From: Crocinitomicaceae bacterium
GTDB lineage: Bacteria > Bacteroidota > Bacteroidia > Flavobacteriales_D > Crocinitomicaceae
Reading direction: 5' to 3'
Length of the DNA: 45,739 nt
Assembly: GCA_029251865.1 (NCBI GenBank)
Contig: JAQXCN010000074.1
Coordinates: 1-45,739, forward strand
The notes beneath the pieces are model-generated. The model searched no databases, had not been told where the DNA came from, and saw only the letters and a program-made list of their open reading frames with translations. Of this stretch, positions 1 to 7,927 are shown piece by piece (the first letter of the stretch is position 1; every line of letters starts with the position of its first letter). The position numbers and the translations under genes were made by a program.

Positions 1-498
1 AATGATGGTTTTACAATGGATGAAGCCTCAGTTTTACAAGAGTTTGACCTCATTCAAAATGAACTTAATTTTAATGATGAAGAGTTAAGTATGTTAAAGG
101 AAAAAGATCTTTTTAAGAAAATCGGTTTAAACTATACCATTCAAAAAAATCAGTTTTATGTTAAAGGCACACCTGTTTCTCCCGGTTGTATTGCTCAACT
201 AAAAACAGAACTGAATGGAGATAATTCTCAGGCTGTTATCTATCTCGACCGAACAAGCTTAAGAGGATGCTTAAATGCCAATATTACATTCCCAGGTGGA
301 CACGAGCAGGATATTTCATATTCTATCAATGCATCTCTTGGTAATGATATGTTTAAAATAACAGTGAATGAAGCAGTTGATGGCAGTCTTGGAGGTTATT
401 CTGACAAGATTGTTGTTCAGTTTGTAAATCGCATCTACCTCTTAAAAGATGGTAGTGAAATTGTTGTTCTTAGCTTATCTAAAGTTGGTGATTGGTAA
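1..498 (+). CDS. Hypothetical protein, probably the C-terminal part of a longer gene
   Basis: The frame is already open at the first base of the window and ends in TAA at 496-498, so the gene may begin outside the window. The first internal ATG is at 16 and would give 160 residues. There is no signal peptide or membrane segment after that ATG. The N-terminal third is acidic and probably helical. The C-terminal half alternates hydrophobic and polar residues like a beta-rich domain, for example around FPGGHEQDISYS. I do not recognise a family. The forward gene at 602 is separated by about 100 bp, so the two may not be cotranscribed. Confidence 0.5.
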   Translation, partial: NDGFTMDEASVLQEFDLIQNELNFNDEELSMLKEKDLFKKIGLNYTIQKNQFYVKGTPVSPGCIAQLKTELNGDNSQAVIYLDRTSLRGCLNANITFPGGHEQDISYSINASLGNDMFKITVNEAVDGSLGGYSDKIVVQFVNRIYLLKDGSEIVVLSLSKVGDW

Positions 499-601
499 AC
501 TGGATTTATTTGGTATCAAGCGGATTCTCTTTCATTATTTTTATACCTTAGTGTAATAATGACGTTAACGTTCTTTTTGACGAAAAAACTACTATAATAT
601 T

Positions 602-1666
602 ATGTACAATTACATTACTGGTTCAGGGAGCTATATACCAAAAATAAAAAAGACAAACGCTGATTTTAGTACTGCTGATTTCTATGACGAAAATAAATCT
701 CCACTACCCTATGGCAATGATGTTATTATTGACAAATTCAAAGCGATAACAGGGATTTCTGAAAGGAGATATGTTTCAGACGATCTAGAGAACAGTGGTA
801 TTGCAACAGAAGCGGCAGCAATAGCTATTGCTGATGCTGGTATTGATCCTGAAACCTTAGACTATATAATACTTGCTCAAAATTTCGGTGATGTAAGCGC
901 TTCTTCCAATCAATGTGATTCTCTTCCAAGTTTGGCTTCTCGCGTTAAACACAATTTAAAGATTAACAATCCTAACTGTGTTGCTTACGATTTGATTTTT
1001 GGATGTCCTGGATGGGTTCAAGCTATTATTCATGCAGATGCTTTTATAAAAGCTGGGCTTGCCAAGAAAGTTTTAATAATAGGTTCAGAGACACTATCTA
1101 GGGTTGTTGATCCGAATGATAGAGATTCAATGATTTATTCTGATGGAGCGGCGGCTTGTATCCTTGAAAAGGCAACTGATCCTAATGTAGGGATCTTAAG
1201 TACAGCTGCCCAAAGTTATACTCGCAATGAGGCGCACTATTTGTTCTATGGACCAACTTACCACCCAAAAAAAGAATCAAAGACCAATTACATAAAAATG
1301 CATGGCCGTAAAATCTACGAATTTGCATTAACGAATGTACCTAAAGCAATGAGGTCAGCACTTGATAGTAGTGGTGTATCCATAGATCAAGTTAAGAAAA
1401 TACTAATTCATCAAGCAAATGAAAAAATGGATGAAGCCATTATTCATCGTTTTTACAGACAATATGGGATTAAAGCTCCAGAAGGAATTATGCCGATGAG
1501 TATTCATAAATTGGGTAATAGTTCAGTTGCGACAGTTCCAACGCTCTTTGATTTGATTGTAAAAGAAAATCTAGATGGACATAGAATTACTCAAGGTGAT
1601 ATTTTGTTATTTGCTAGCGTAGGTGCAGGGATGAATATAAATGCTTTTGTTTACCGATACGGATAG
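602..1666 (+). CDS. 3-oxoacyl-ACP synthase III family protein (ketoacyl-ACP synthase III)
   Basis: This is a thiolase-fold condensing enzyme of the FabH/KASIII family, which normally joins an acyl-CoA starter to malonyl-ACP by decarboxylative Claisen condensation. The catalytic triad is visible: Cys135 in FGCPGW, His270 in ILIHQAN and Asn306 in KLGNSSVAT. The C-terminal GAGMNINAFVYR matches the end of the family. At 354 residues it is somewhat longer than housekeeping FabH (about 320-335), and it resembles the second KASIII type that is widespread in Flavobacteria. It is forward, separated from the reverse mevalonate genes by one gene. It is not HMG-CoA synthase, which is longer with a different active-site context. 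The acyl substrate cannot be read from the sequence. Confidence 0.88.
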   Translation: MYNYITGSGSYIPKIKKTNADFSTADFYDENKSPLPYGNDVIIDKFKAITGISERRYVSDDLENSGIATEAAAIAIADAGIDPETLDYIILAQNFGDVSASSNQCDSLPSLASRVKHNLKINNPNCVAYDLIFGCPGWVQAIIHADAFIKAGLAKKVLIIGSETLSRVVDPNDRDSMIYSDGAAACILEKATDPNVGILSTAAQSYTRNEAHYLFYGPTYHPKKESKTNYIKMHGRKIYEFALTNVPKAMRSALDSSGVSIDQVKKILIHQANEKMDEAIIHRFYRQYGIKAPEGIMPMSIHKLGNSSVATVPTLFDLIVKENLDGHRITQGDILLFASVGAGMNINAFVYRYG

Positions 1667-1729
1667 CATTCTTTGAATTTAGGCTACCTTGGTATTACTA
1701 TTGTTTTATTTATATTAAATAACCAAAAT

Positions 1730-2470
1730 ATGAAACTCCTTTTGCTTACAGTCACTCTACTCTTCACCTTGTTATTAAATGCACAATCAGGAATAGAATG
1801 TGGTCACCATGATTATCGTGAAGGCGATATTGTTTTTGGATGGAAGTTTGATGGAGTAAAAATAAGAAAGGAGCCAAAAATATTGTCAAATGTAATAGGA
1901 GTAGTTCCTGAAGGAGGCGAGGTTGCAATTCTTGAAAGGCTTGATACTTATTCTGAAAATAATCGCTGTTTCAACGACACACTTCTCCGAGAACCACTCA
2001 TTGTTTTTCAGAGTCCATTTATTAAAATAAAGTTTGGTAAAACAACAGGTTATGTTCTCGAACATTACCTGAATAAAATGCGACCATTTACCGTTGAGAA
2101 GTTAATAGCGCAGGGGCATCCAATATCAAGTAACCGGTTTGTTTCCCCTGGTGATTATTCAGAGGCTGAAACTGGCATCACGGTATTTGATAATGGTATT
2201 ATTTGTTACACCTATTTTGGAGGCAAGGTGTCCTATGATCAATCTTTTCTTATCCCATATATTAGCCCTTCAAATTTTCAACTTTATGTGTTAAAGATGT
2301 TCGCTAAGTATGGTAGTAATAAGAAAGAAGGTGTTTATTTTGAAACTGATGGAACATACTTTCAATGGAGTATAACAGATCCAACGGGCGATTCTCCTGG
2401 TGAGGAATCAATATCAATCAGAATGTCACCTTACGGGATGATATACTCGCATGAAGAAACGGGTTGTTAA
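1730..2470 (+). CDS. Exported SH3-like domain protein
   Basis: The start was set at the ATG at 1730. It gives a clear Sec signal peptide (a lysine, then a leucine-rich core, ending near LLLNAQS). The longer frame from the TTG at 1673 would put an unlikely 19-residue extension in front. After the signal, roughly residues 30-110 look like a bacterial SH3 domain, with the pattern VKIRKEPKILSNVIGVVPEGGEV and a later GYVLEHYL. The remaining 120 residues are not recognised. The protein has about 246 residues and is probably periplasmic or surface-exposed. Its TAA stop overlaps the TAA stop of the convergent prenyltransferase gene in a shared TTAA. Confidence 0.68.
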   Translation: MKLLLLTVTLLFTLLLNAQSGIECGHHDYREGDIVFGWKFDGVKIRKEPKILSNVIGVVPEGGEVAILERLDTYSENNRCFNDTLLREPLIVFQSPFIKIKFGKTTGYVLEHYLNKMRPFTVEKLIAQGHPISSNRFVSPGDYSEAETGITVFDNGIICYTYFGGKVSYDQSFLIPYISPSNFQLYVLKMFAKYGSNKKEGVYFETDGTYFQWSITDPTGDSPGEESISIRMSPYGMIYSHEETGC

Positions 2471-3375
2471 TAAAAAACAATAGAAGCAATGGCTAATACA
2501 ATCACACCCTTGTAAATATTATTGATAAGATTGAATTGAGTCGGTGTTTTAGATGCCCTTAGGATAAATGTAGAACTAAAAATCATCACAAAGCTACCTC
2601 CAAAATAATAAGCAATATCACGATTTATTATTTGAGGAAACAACACTATAATCATAACCATCGAGGCTATCATAAAAGATAGGATTATATATTTACATTT
2701 TCTAATACCGAAAAGAATGGGAATGCTTTTTTCACCGACAATAAGATCACCCTTCAGTGAAACCATTCGTTTGACAACCTCACGTGTTAAAGTTAGAGCG
2801 GCTATATATCCGACAAATAATCCTATCGTAAGGTTGATAATCATATAGTACAGGCTTATGCTAGCAAATGGTGAAACGGTGAGAATGGTAGCCCCAAGTT
2901 CTCCAGTTAGTGGCTTTTTACGAAGCTTATGAGAGTAAAACCATAAGCCAAATGAAAAAGTCGCATTAAAAAAGAAAACTTTCCAACCAGAGAGGGATGA
3001 TAAAGCGAGTCCAAGTATGAGAAGGAATAAATAACTATTGAAGCAAAAGGACTTGCTAACTACACGTCCAAAGATCGTTTGGCCTGGGTGGTTAATCATG
3101 TCCTTTTCAAAGTCATAAAAACCATTAATAATATAGCCCGCCATAACAAGTGAAGCAATAGATAAAATATTAATATGCAGGTATATATCGCTTATTACCT
3201 CAACCTTATTAGCCCCTCCATTGAGCATGAAAATAGCGCTGAGAAACAAAGCTAAGGTTAATACAAGGATATTGTACCAGCGCACAAGAGACATCATGGC
3301 AATGGCTTTAACTAAAAAGCGTTCCCTTTTTGTCTTAAAAGTAGGCTGCGTTGTATTAAAATCTGTGGATGACAT
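2467..3375 (-). CDS. UbiA-family prenyltransferase (geranylgeranylglycerol-phosphate geranylgeranyltransferase-like)
   Basis: This is a polytopic membrane protein of 302 residues with about eight or nine hydrophobic segments. The first Asp-rich motif of the UbiA superfamily is present as N84-x3-D88-x3-D92 (INGFYDFEKD). The second motif region reads REVVKRMVSLKGD at 198-210, where family members usually have acidic residues at the positions now held by Arg203 and Ser206; only Asp210 remains. Members transfer a prenyl chain from its diphosphate to an acceptor within the membrane. The gene is last in the reverse mevalonate run and its start overlaps the mevalonate kinase end by 20 nt, so it plausibly uses the isoprenoid made by its neighbours. 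The acceptor is uncertain: a quinone, glycerol phosphate and others are all possible. Confidence 0.8.
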   Translation of the reverse strand: MSSTDFNTTQPTFKTKRERFLVKAIAMMSLVRWYNILVLTLALFLSAIFMLNGGANKVEVISDIYLHINILSIASLVMAGYIINGFYDFEKDMINHPGQTIFGRVVSKSFCFNSYLFLLILGLALSSLSGWKVFFFNATFSFGLWFYSHKLRKKPLTGELGATILTVSPFASISLYYMIINLTIGLFVGYIAALTLTREVVKRMVSLKGDLIVGEKSIPILFGIRKCKYIILSFMIASMVMIIVLFPQIINRDIAYYFGGSFVMIFSSTFILRASKTPTQFNLINNIYKGVIVLAIASIVFY

Positions 3376-4294
3376 TTAATGGATACCCTTCAAGTTTGGA
3401 TTGCGCTTTTTCAAGGTCTTCCGTGAAGCCAAGAATGAAACCACCACCACCAGAACCACAAAGCTTTAGATAGTATGCGTTTGAATCAATCCCTTCCTGC
3501 CATAAATTATGATAAACCTTTGGGATCATTGGTTTAAAATGCTCCAGAAGAATGGAGGATAAACCTTTCATATTACGCAACAATGGTTTTGACTTTTTAT
3601 TCAAAAATGCATCAATACACGCGTCATTGTATTTCTTAAATTGTCCTTTTAACATTTTACGGAATCCTTCTTCCTTACAACGCTCCATGAAATGTTGTAC
3701 AAGAGGTTGGGTTTTTCCGGTCGACCCTGTGTTCATCAAAAAAATAGCACCTTTACCCTTTGTCGTATCTGGCAAACCAACCGTACCCACTTCTTCTTTT
3801 GACTTGATCAATACAGGAAGGTTTAAGTAACATATTAACGGATCTAAGCCAGAGCTCTTGCCATGATAGAATGACTCTAGGCTACCAAATGTCTTTTTAA
3901 GATCAATGAACTGCGAATTACTCATATTTGCATTCGATGCGATTTTGTCCTTGCAGTAGTTATCGTATATAGCGGCAACGATAGCACCTGAACTGCCGAC
4001 ACCGAAACCTTGCGGAATACTTGAGTCAAAATGCATACCTTGCTCTAAATCTGAACGAAACTTATCCAAATTCAAACTACAAGGAAGGTTGTTGCTTGCC
4101 TTAAGACCCTCAAGATGAATCAAGAATTTCTCTAATTTTTTATTAGAGTCCAATGCATCCTCATTAGGTTTTTTCGTAAAGAGCAATTTTCCGTTATAAT
4201 CATTATAGGGAATAGATAAGCCCATAGAATCATGAATAATTCCATATTCTCCAAAAAGAAGAATTTTACTGTAATACAAAGATTCTTTAAGCAT
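3356..4294 (-). CDS. mvk: Mevalonate kinase (GHMP kinase family)
   Basis: This enzyme phosphorylates mevalonate to 5-phosphomevalonate with ATP. It has 312 residues, normal for the family. Features seen are the N-terminal KILLFGEYGIIH element, the GHMP phosphate loop PQGFGVGSSGA at 94-104, the FYHGKSSGLDP motif at 142-152 with the likely catalytic Asp151, and a C-terminal glycine-rich CGSGGGG. The start overlaps the end of the decarboxylase gene by 8 nt and the end overlaps the prenyltransferase start by 20 nt, which fits translational coupling. The GHMP fold is certain. Mevalonate as substrate is inferred from the GKSSGLDP motif and the neighbours, because a second GHMP kinase lies in the same run. 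Confidence 0.85.
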   Translation of the reverse strand: MLKESLYYSKILLFGEYGIIHDSMGLSIPYNDYNGKLLFTKKPNEDALDSNKKLEKFLIHLEGLKASNNLPCSLNLDKFRSDLEQGMHFDSSIPQGFGVGSSGAIVAAIYDNYCKDKIASNANMSNSQFIDLKKTFGSLESFYHGKSSGLDPLICYLNLPVLIKSKEEVGTVGLPDTTKGKGAIFLMNTGSTGKTQPLVQHFMERCKEEGFRKMLKGQFKKYNDACIDAFLNKKSKPLLRNMKGLSSILLEHFKPMIPKVYHNLWQEGIDSNAYYLKLCGSGGGGFILGFTEDLEKAQSKLEGYPLNVIHRF

Positions 4295-5366
4295 AGTGCT
4301 CCATTTTTAGTAGCGGCCCATTTCCAACTTCATCACAAATATACTGCTCATTTTGACAGTAAGCAATTAATTCGTCCTTGATGAAATTTAAGGCAACTTG
4401 TTTATATTCAGCGGGATAAAGTAAGTGTACGTTTGCTCCGGCATCTAGTGTTATTGTAAAGGGAATATTATGTGATTCTCGTTTTTGCCAGACTTTATGA
4501 ATTATGCTAAGTGTATTGGGCTTAAATAACATGAAATACGGATCTGAGGTCATCATCATAGCATGAAGCGTTAAGGCTTCCTTCTCTACTAACCGATTAA
4601 AGTCCAAAATGTTCCCATTTTTGAGGATTTTCTGTAAATCAATCATATGATTCTTTGCTTGATAAAATCGATTATCAGCAAAGGGATGGTCATTCATGAG
4701 GTCATGCCCAAGGGTTGAACTCACCTTCTTCTCTCCTTTATCTACCAATAATATTGTATCCTGATACGTTTTAAAAATATCATGTACGTCATCATAAGGC
4801 ACGGCAAAATGATTGCTACTGCCAATATAATCGTCATGCGCACCCCACACACCCATTGGGCCATATACTGAGCGACATGCACTCCCTGACCCTAGACGGC
4901 TCAAAAAAGAAGCTTTCTTATAAAAGTCAGCATCAGAAAGTCCTGCTGCATTTCGCTCAATACTCAATACACACAATGCCAAAGCACTAAAACCTGAAGC
5001 CGAAGAGGCTATCCCGCTGCTGTGCGGGAATGTATTTTCAGTTTCAATTTTGAATGCATAATTCTTAACATACGGACAATAGCCTTCAATACGATGGAAG
5101 AAGGTCTCAATCTTTTTTAGGAAGGAAGGTTGCTCTTGGCCACCAACAAAGACTTGAACACTGCGTTTATCTGCTTTTGAAAAAGACAGATTGGTTGCTG
5201 TATAGCAATTCTTGAGGGTGAAGCTAATAGAAGCGTTGGCAGGAAGCTGCACAGGTTTTTTCCCCCAATACTTCACTAGCGCAATGTTTGAGGGGCTTTC
5301 CCAAGCCACCGTTCCTGATTCAGGGACGGATAGGTTGGCTTCTGCGGTATATTCTTCTTGAATCAT
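4287..5366 (-). CDS. mvaD: Diphosphomevalonate decarboxylase
   Basis: This enzyme carries out the ATP-dependent decarboxylation of 5-diphosphomevalonate to isopentenyl diphosphate. Diagnostic motifs are SPSNIALVKYWGKK (24-37) followed by PANASISFTL, the GHMP loop SSGIASSASGFSAL (116-129), GSGSACRSVYG (159-169) and the catalytic Asp308 in TLDAGANVHLLYP. The protein has 359 residues, including a short N-terminal extension before the conserved core, which starts near residue 21. An 80 bp gap separates it from the upstream GYDIA kinase gene, the only sizeable gap in the run. I found no convincing -33/-7 pair there. Its end overlaps the mevalonate kinase start by 8 nt. Confidence 0.93.
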   Translation of the reverse strand: MIQEEYTAEANLSVPESGTVAWESPSNIALVKYWGKKPVQLPANASISFTLKNCYTATNLSFSKADKRSVQVFVGGQEQPSFLKKIETFFHRIEGYCPYVKNYAFKIETENTFPHSSGIASSASGFSALALCVLSIERNAAGLSDADFYKKASFLSRLGSGSACRSVYGPMGVWGAHDDYIGSSNHFAVPYDDVHDIFKTYQDTILLVDKGEKKVSSTLGHDLMNDHPFADNRFYQAKNHMIDLQKILKNGNILDFNRLVEKEALTLHAMMMTSDPYFMLFKPNTLSIIHKVWQKRESHNIPFTITLDAGANVHLLYPAEYKQVALNFIKDELIAYCQNEQYICDEVGNGPLLKMEHYA

Positions 5367-5446
5367 TGTTAAATGTAAGGTTTAAGAAAGGTGTGAAAAA
5401 ATGGTTGAGAAATAATTATCAACAAGGTTTTTATGAAATCTTTGCA

Positions 5447-6352
5447 CTACAGAATTAAAGACTCGAATTCATGGATCACAGAGAACCCTTTGTCCGCGAA
5501 ATACACGCGGTCTTGAGCATCTCCTGTCGCAAGGATAAAATCTCCGCCCCAAGCACCTAAGGACTTAACAGCGCCTTTATAATCAGAAAAGTACAGCTGC
5601 TTAGCGGTTGGATAACCTAATACTGCACTCATTATTTCTTCATGTTTGACAATCGCTTCATTAAAAACATCAAGCGAGGTTGTATTCATCATTGTTCGGG
5701 TTAAGGCTGAGATCTCCTCAACAATTGCAACCAAGTCAATACTAGATTTTTTGTCTTGGTATTTATTGACCTCACTACTACTCTTTTGTTTGGTATTCAG
5801 GTATACAAAAAACAGAGAAGCGCTAAAGTCGGGTTTCCATTGTATTTGATTGACTTGTGCAAAACCATCACTAAGTTGATAAGTGATCGCCGAATCTGTC
5901 ATACCACAAGCAACATCATAGCCGCTTCCGTTGCTCACCTTAAAATGCAATTGCATGGGATCAATACTAAAACATTGTGCCACACAACACAGCAAAGTTG
6001 AGCTAGAACCGAGTCCCCAGTCCGTTGGAAACTCCAAAGCCGTTGTCACCTCGCCCTTAAGTCTATTTACCGTATTCGATAGCCCTGCTGCAGCCAATAA
6101 TATTTCTTTAAGAGTTTCCGCTATTCGGTCATCGTAGCTTTCTACAATTGTTAATTCAGCTCCTTTAAAATGTGCTTCAAACCAAGTTTCGCCTTTTATA
6201 TCGAGACTTCGCCAATGTAGAATGTCATGGTCGACTTCTTTGTAGTGCAAGACCTGACCTCTCTTGGTCGGAAGCGCTATTGATAAGCTGCCATCAAGAA
6301 TGGTGTATTCGCCACTTAATAATAGCTTTCCATTTGCTCGAAAGGTTTTCAC
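5447..6352 (-). CDS. GYDIA-family GHMP kinase (candidate phosphomevalonate kinase)
   Basis: This 301-residue GHMP kinase has the N-terminal NGKLLLSGEYTILDG, the phosphate loop PTDWGLGSSSTL (109-120), the signature GYDVACG (144-150, the GYDIA motif) and a C-terminal GAWGGDFILA. The family is known in Bacteroidota next to mevalonate genes. Within this run HMG-CoA reductase, mevalonate kinase and diphosphomevalonate decarboxylase are accounted for, so the unassigned kinase most simply supplies the phosphomevalonate kinase step. That is inference from context, not something the motifs prove. Its start overlaps the HMG-CoA reductase stop by 4 nt (ATGA), indicating translational coupling. Confidence 0.85.
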   Translation of the reverse strand: MKTFRANGKLLLSGEYTILDGSLSIALPTKRGQVLHYKEVDHDILHWRSLDIKGETWFEAHFKGAELTIVESYDDRIAETLKEILLAAAGLSNTVNRLKGEVTTALEFPTDWGLGSSSTLLCCVAQCFSIDPMQLHFKVSNGSGYDVACGMTDSAITYQLSDGFAQVNQIQWKPDFSASLFFVYLNTKQKSSSEVNKYQDKKSSIDLVAIVEEISALTRTMMNTTSLDVFNEAIVKHEEIMSAVLGYPTAKQLYFSDYKGAVKSLGAWGGDFILATGDAQDRVYFADKGFSVIHEFESLIL

Positions 6353-7698
6353 TTGTTTTGGTTTTGCAACTCTTCTTGGGTAATACCGCGCAAAGCACAG
6401 AAATAATCTACCACGGCTTTATGAGAAACCACTTTGTCTGCAAAATGGTCTTTTATGACTTTACGCTCTTCTGCTGTTCCACCCAATTGGTTGATGATGT
6501 TCAGTAAATGCATCTTCATATGTCCTTTTTGGATACCCGTTGTTACTAAGGAGCGCACTGCACCAAAATTCTGCGCCAAGCCAACACACGCGATGATTTT
6601 CATGAGCTGTGCCGCGTTCGGTTTACCAAGCAATTGATGTGCAAACTTTACCATTGGATGCAAGGCTGTCAAACCACCAATAGTTCCGAGAGCCATAGGT
6701 ACTTCAATCCAGAAACGAAAGTTTCCATCCGTAATATCTACATGTGTTAAGCTACTGTAGCTCCCATCTTTCGCTGCATAAGTGTGCCCACAAGCCTCAA
6801 TGGCTCTAAAATCATTTCCTGTCGCAATCACAACGGCATCAATACCATTGAAAATTCCTTTGTTGTGCGTAGTTGCTCTATAAGGTTCAATCTTGGCCAC
6901 ATGAATCGCCTGCTCAAACTTTTTGGCAAATTCCTCAGGAGAAAGATCTGTTCCCTCTGTAAGACTTTCGATGGGGCAAGAAACTTCAGCGCGCACCAAA
7001 CATTCCGGTGTATAGTTACTCAAGATACACATGATGACCATCACCTTTTTATCCGCCTCAGATAGATCGCTGTTTTCAAGTTCCGCTTGTAAGATTTTTG
7101 AAAATTCCTCAAGGATACTATTAATGAAGTTGGCACCCATAGCTTCACAGGTTTCAAACTTCGCCATAAGCTGATAGTAGTTTGGTTCATCATCCGTCTT
7201 GTTGACGAGCTGTATATCGAGTATTCCTCCTCCACGCCTGCGCATGTTTTCGGTGAGGTCATTGGTTTGTTCAATAAACTTGTGCTTGATGGATTCAAAA
7301 AAGCTTACAAGTGTCTCATATTCTCCGTACCAGGCAAAATGCACATGCCCCACTTTCGTGGTAGAAATTACTTCGGCTTTAAAACCTCCTCGGTTCATCC
7401 AAAACGTTGCGTTCTTCGCAGCTGCAGCGACAACGGAACTCTCTTCAATAGCCATTGGCACACAAAAAATCTCGTCGTTGATTAAAAAGTTGGGGGCAAT
7501 CCCAAAAGGAACATAAAAATTAGAGATTGTATTCTCAATAAATTCATCGTGGATTTTCTGCACCTTGGCATCATTGTGCCAATAGCTTTTAAGGAGCCCA
7601 ACGCATTCTTCGTCTCCGTCAAGGTACTCATTTGCAATCCACTCGATTTTAGCTTCTTTAGAAAGCTTTGAAAAGCCTTTTACTGATTTCTTAGTCAT
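6349..7698 (-). CDS. mvaA: Hydroxymethylglutaryl-CoA reductase, class II type
   Basis: This enzyme interconverts HMG-CoA and mevalonate using NAD(P)H, the committing step of the mevalonate pathway. It has 449 residues, with no membrane anchor, as expected for the bacterial class. Catalytic elements are visible: Glu85/Glu86 in IEESSVVAAAAKNA, the ENMRRRGGGILDI element, Lys280 in HNKGIFNG, Asp296 in IATGNDFRAIEAC and His393 in KGHMKMH. The VPMALGTIGGLTALHP segment is typical. It is first in the reverse run and has its own promoter with inverted repeats just upstream. Its last codons overlap the GYDIA kinase start. Coenzyme preference cannot be decided by eye. Confidence 0.94.
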   Translation of the reverse strand: MTKKSVKGFSKLSKEAKIEWIANEYLDGDEECVGLLKSYWHNDAKVQKIHDEFIENTISNFYVPFGIAPNFLINDEIFCVPMAIEESSVVAAAAKNATFWMNRGGFKAEVISTTKVGHVHFAWYGEYETLVSFFESIKHKFIEQTNDLTENMRRRGGGILDIQLVNKTDDEPNYYQLMAKFETCEAMGANFINSILEEFSKILQAELENSDLSEADKKVMVIMCILSNYTPECLVRAEVSCPIESLTEGTDLSPEEFAKKFEQAIHVAKIEPYRATTHNKGIFNGIDAVVIATGNDFRAIEACGHTYAAKDGSYSSLTHVDITDGNFRFWIEVPMALGTIGGLTALHPMVKFAHQLLGKPNAAQLMKIIACVGLAQNFGAVRSLVTTGIQKGHMKMHLLNIINQLGGTAEERKVIKDHFADKVVSHKAVVDYFCALRGITQEELQNQNK

Positions 7699-7716
7699 TC
7701 CCTTCTGTATATATCA

Positions 7717-7753
7717 CAAAGTTAGCAGTTCTATGCATTTGAACTGCAAATGC
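7717..7753 (-). promoter_or_regulatory. Promoter and operator-like inverted repeats of the mvaA run
   Basis: On the reverse strand a perfect Bacteroidota -7 element TAACTTTG lies at 7724-7717, 18 bp from the HMG-CoA reductase ATG. A TTTG at 7750-7747 could be the -33 element with a slightly long 22 bp spacer. Two perfect inverted repeats interleave over the spacer and -33 element: GCAGTTC / GAACTGC (7725-7731 and 7741-7747) and GCATTTG / CAAATGC (7735-7741 and 7747-7753). This placement fits a regulator binding between RNA polymerase contacts. The regulator is unknown. Confidence 0.55.
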
Positions 7754-7873
7754 GTTGTTGAGTTTTAAACAGGTTTTTCGAATAGATGTTCATACCCTGT
7801 TTTTATATATTGTTAGATCGCAGTGTAATCTTTCCTGACTTCTTGCGTTAGTATAGTAGAAATCATTAAGAGT

Positions 7874-7920
7874 TCCGTGAAAGTCACGGATGCCAACCGA
7901 TCCTTCGCAGGGCACGGTGG
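7874..7920 (+). promoter_or_regulatory. GC-rich double-hairpin element in the leader of the accessory operon
   Basis: Two adjacent hairpins can be drawn. The first is perfect: TCCGTGA (7874-7880), loop AAG, TCACGGA (7884-7890). The second pairs CC at 7893-7894 and ACCG at 7896-7899 with CGGTGG at 7915-7920, and TCCT (7901-7904) with AGGG (7909-7912, one G-T pair), around the loop TCGC. The block is much richer in GC than its surroundings and ends a few bases before the A-rich run and ATG at 7928. It could be a structured mRNA leader, a small RNA, or the scar of a mobile hairpin element. It matches no riboswitch class I can name. Confidence 0.4.
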
Positions 7921-7927
7921 AAAAAAG

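Noticed and set aside
562..571. Perfect palindrome ACGTTAACGT upstream of the KASIII gene
   Set aside because: Only 10 bp, made of common steps, with no -33/-7 pair placed around it; likely chance.
602..1666. Reading the KASIII gene as HMG-CoA synthase to complete the mevalonate pathway
   Set aside because: The length (354) and the FGCPGW, IHQAN and GNSS motifs are those of KASIII, not of HMG-CoA synthase.
3552..3830. Opposite-strand open frames over mevalonate kinase, HMG-CoA reductase, rpsA and others
   Set aside because: They are shadows of strongly conserved genes, without family features or promoters.
5437..5444. AATCTTTG on the forward strand as an antisense promoter into the GYDIA kinase gene
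   Set aside because: One mismatch in the -7 element and no -33 partner; no forward gene follows.
7767..7802. AAACAGG ... CCTGTTT followed by T residues as a terminator
   Set aside because: The loop is 22 nt, the stem only 7 bp, and no gene on the forward strand ends here.
7874..7920. Hairpins as an IS200/IS605 end or integron attC site
   Set aside because: No transposase or integrase gene, no second copy in the window, and no conserved attC core sequences.
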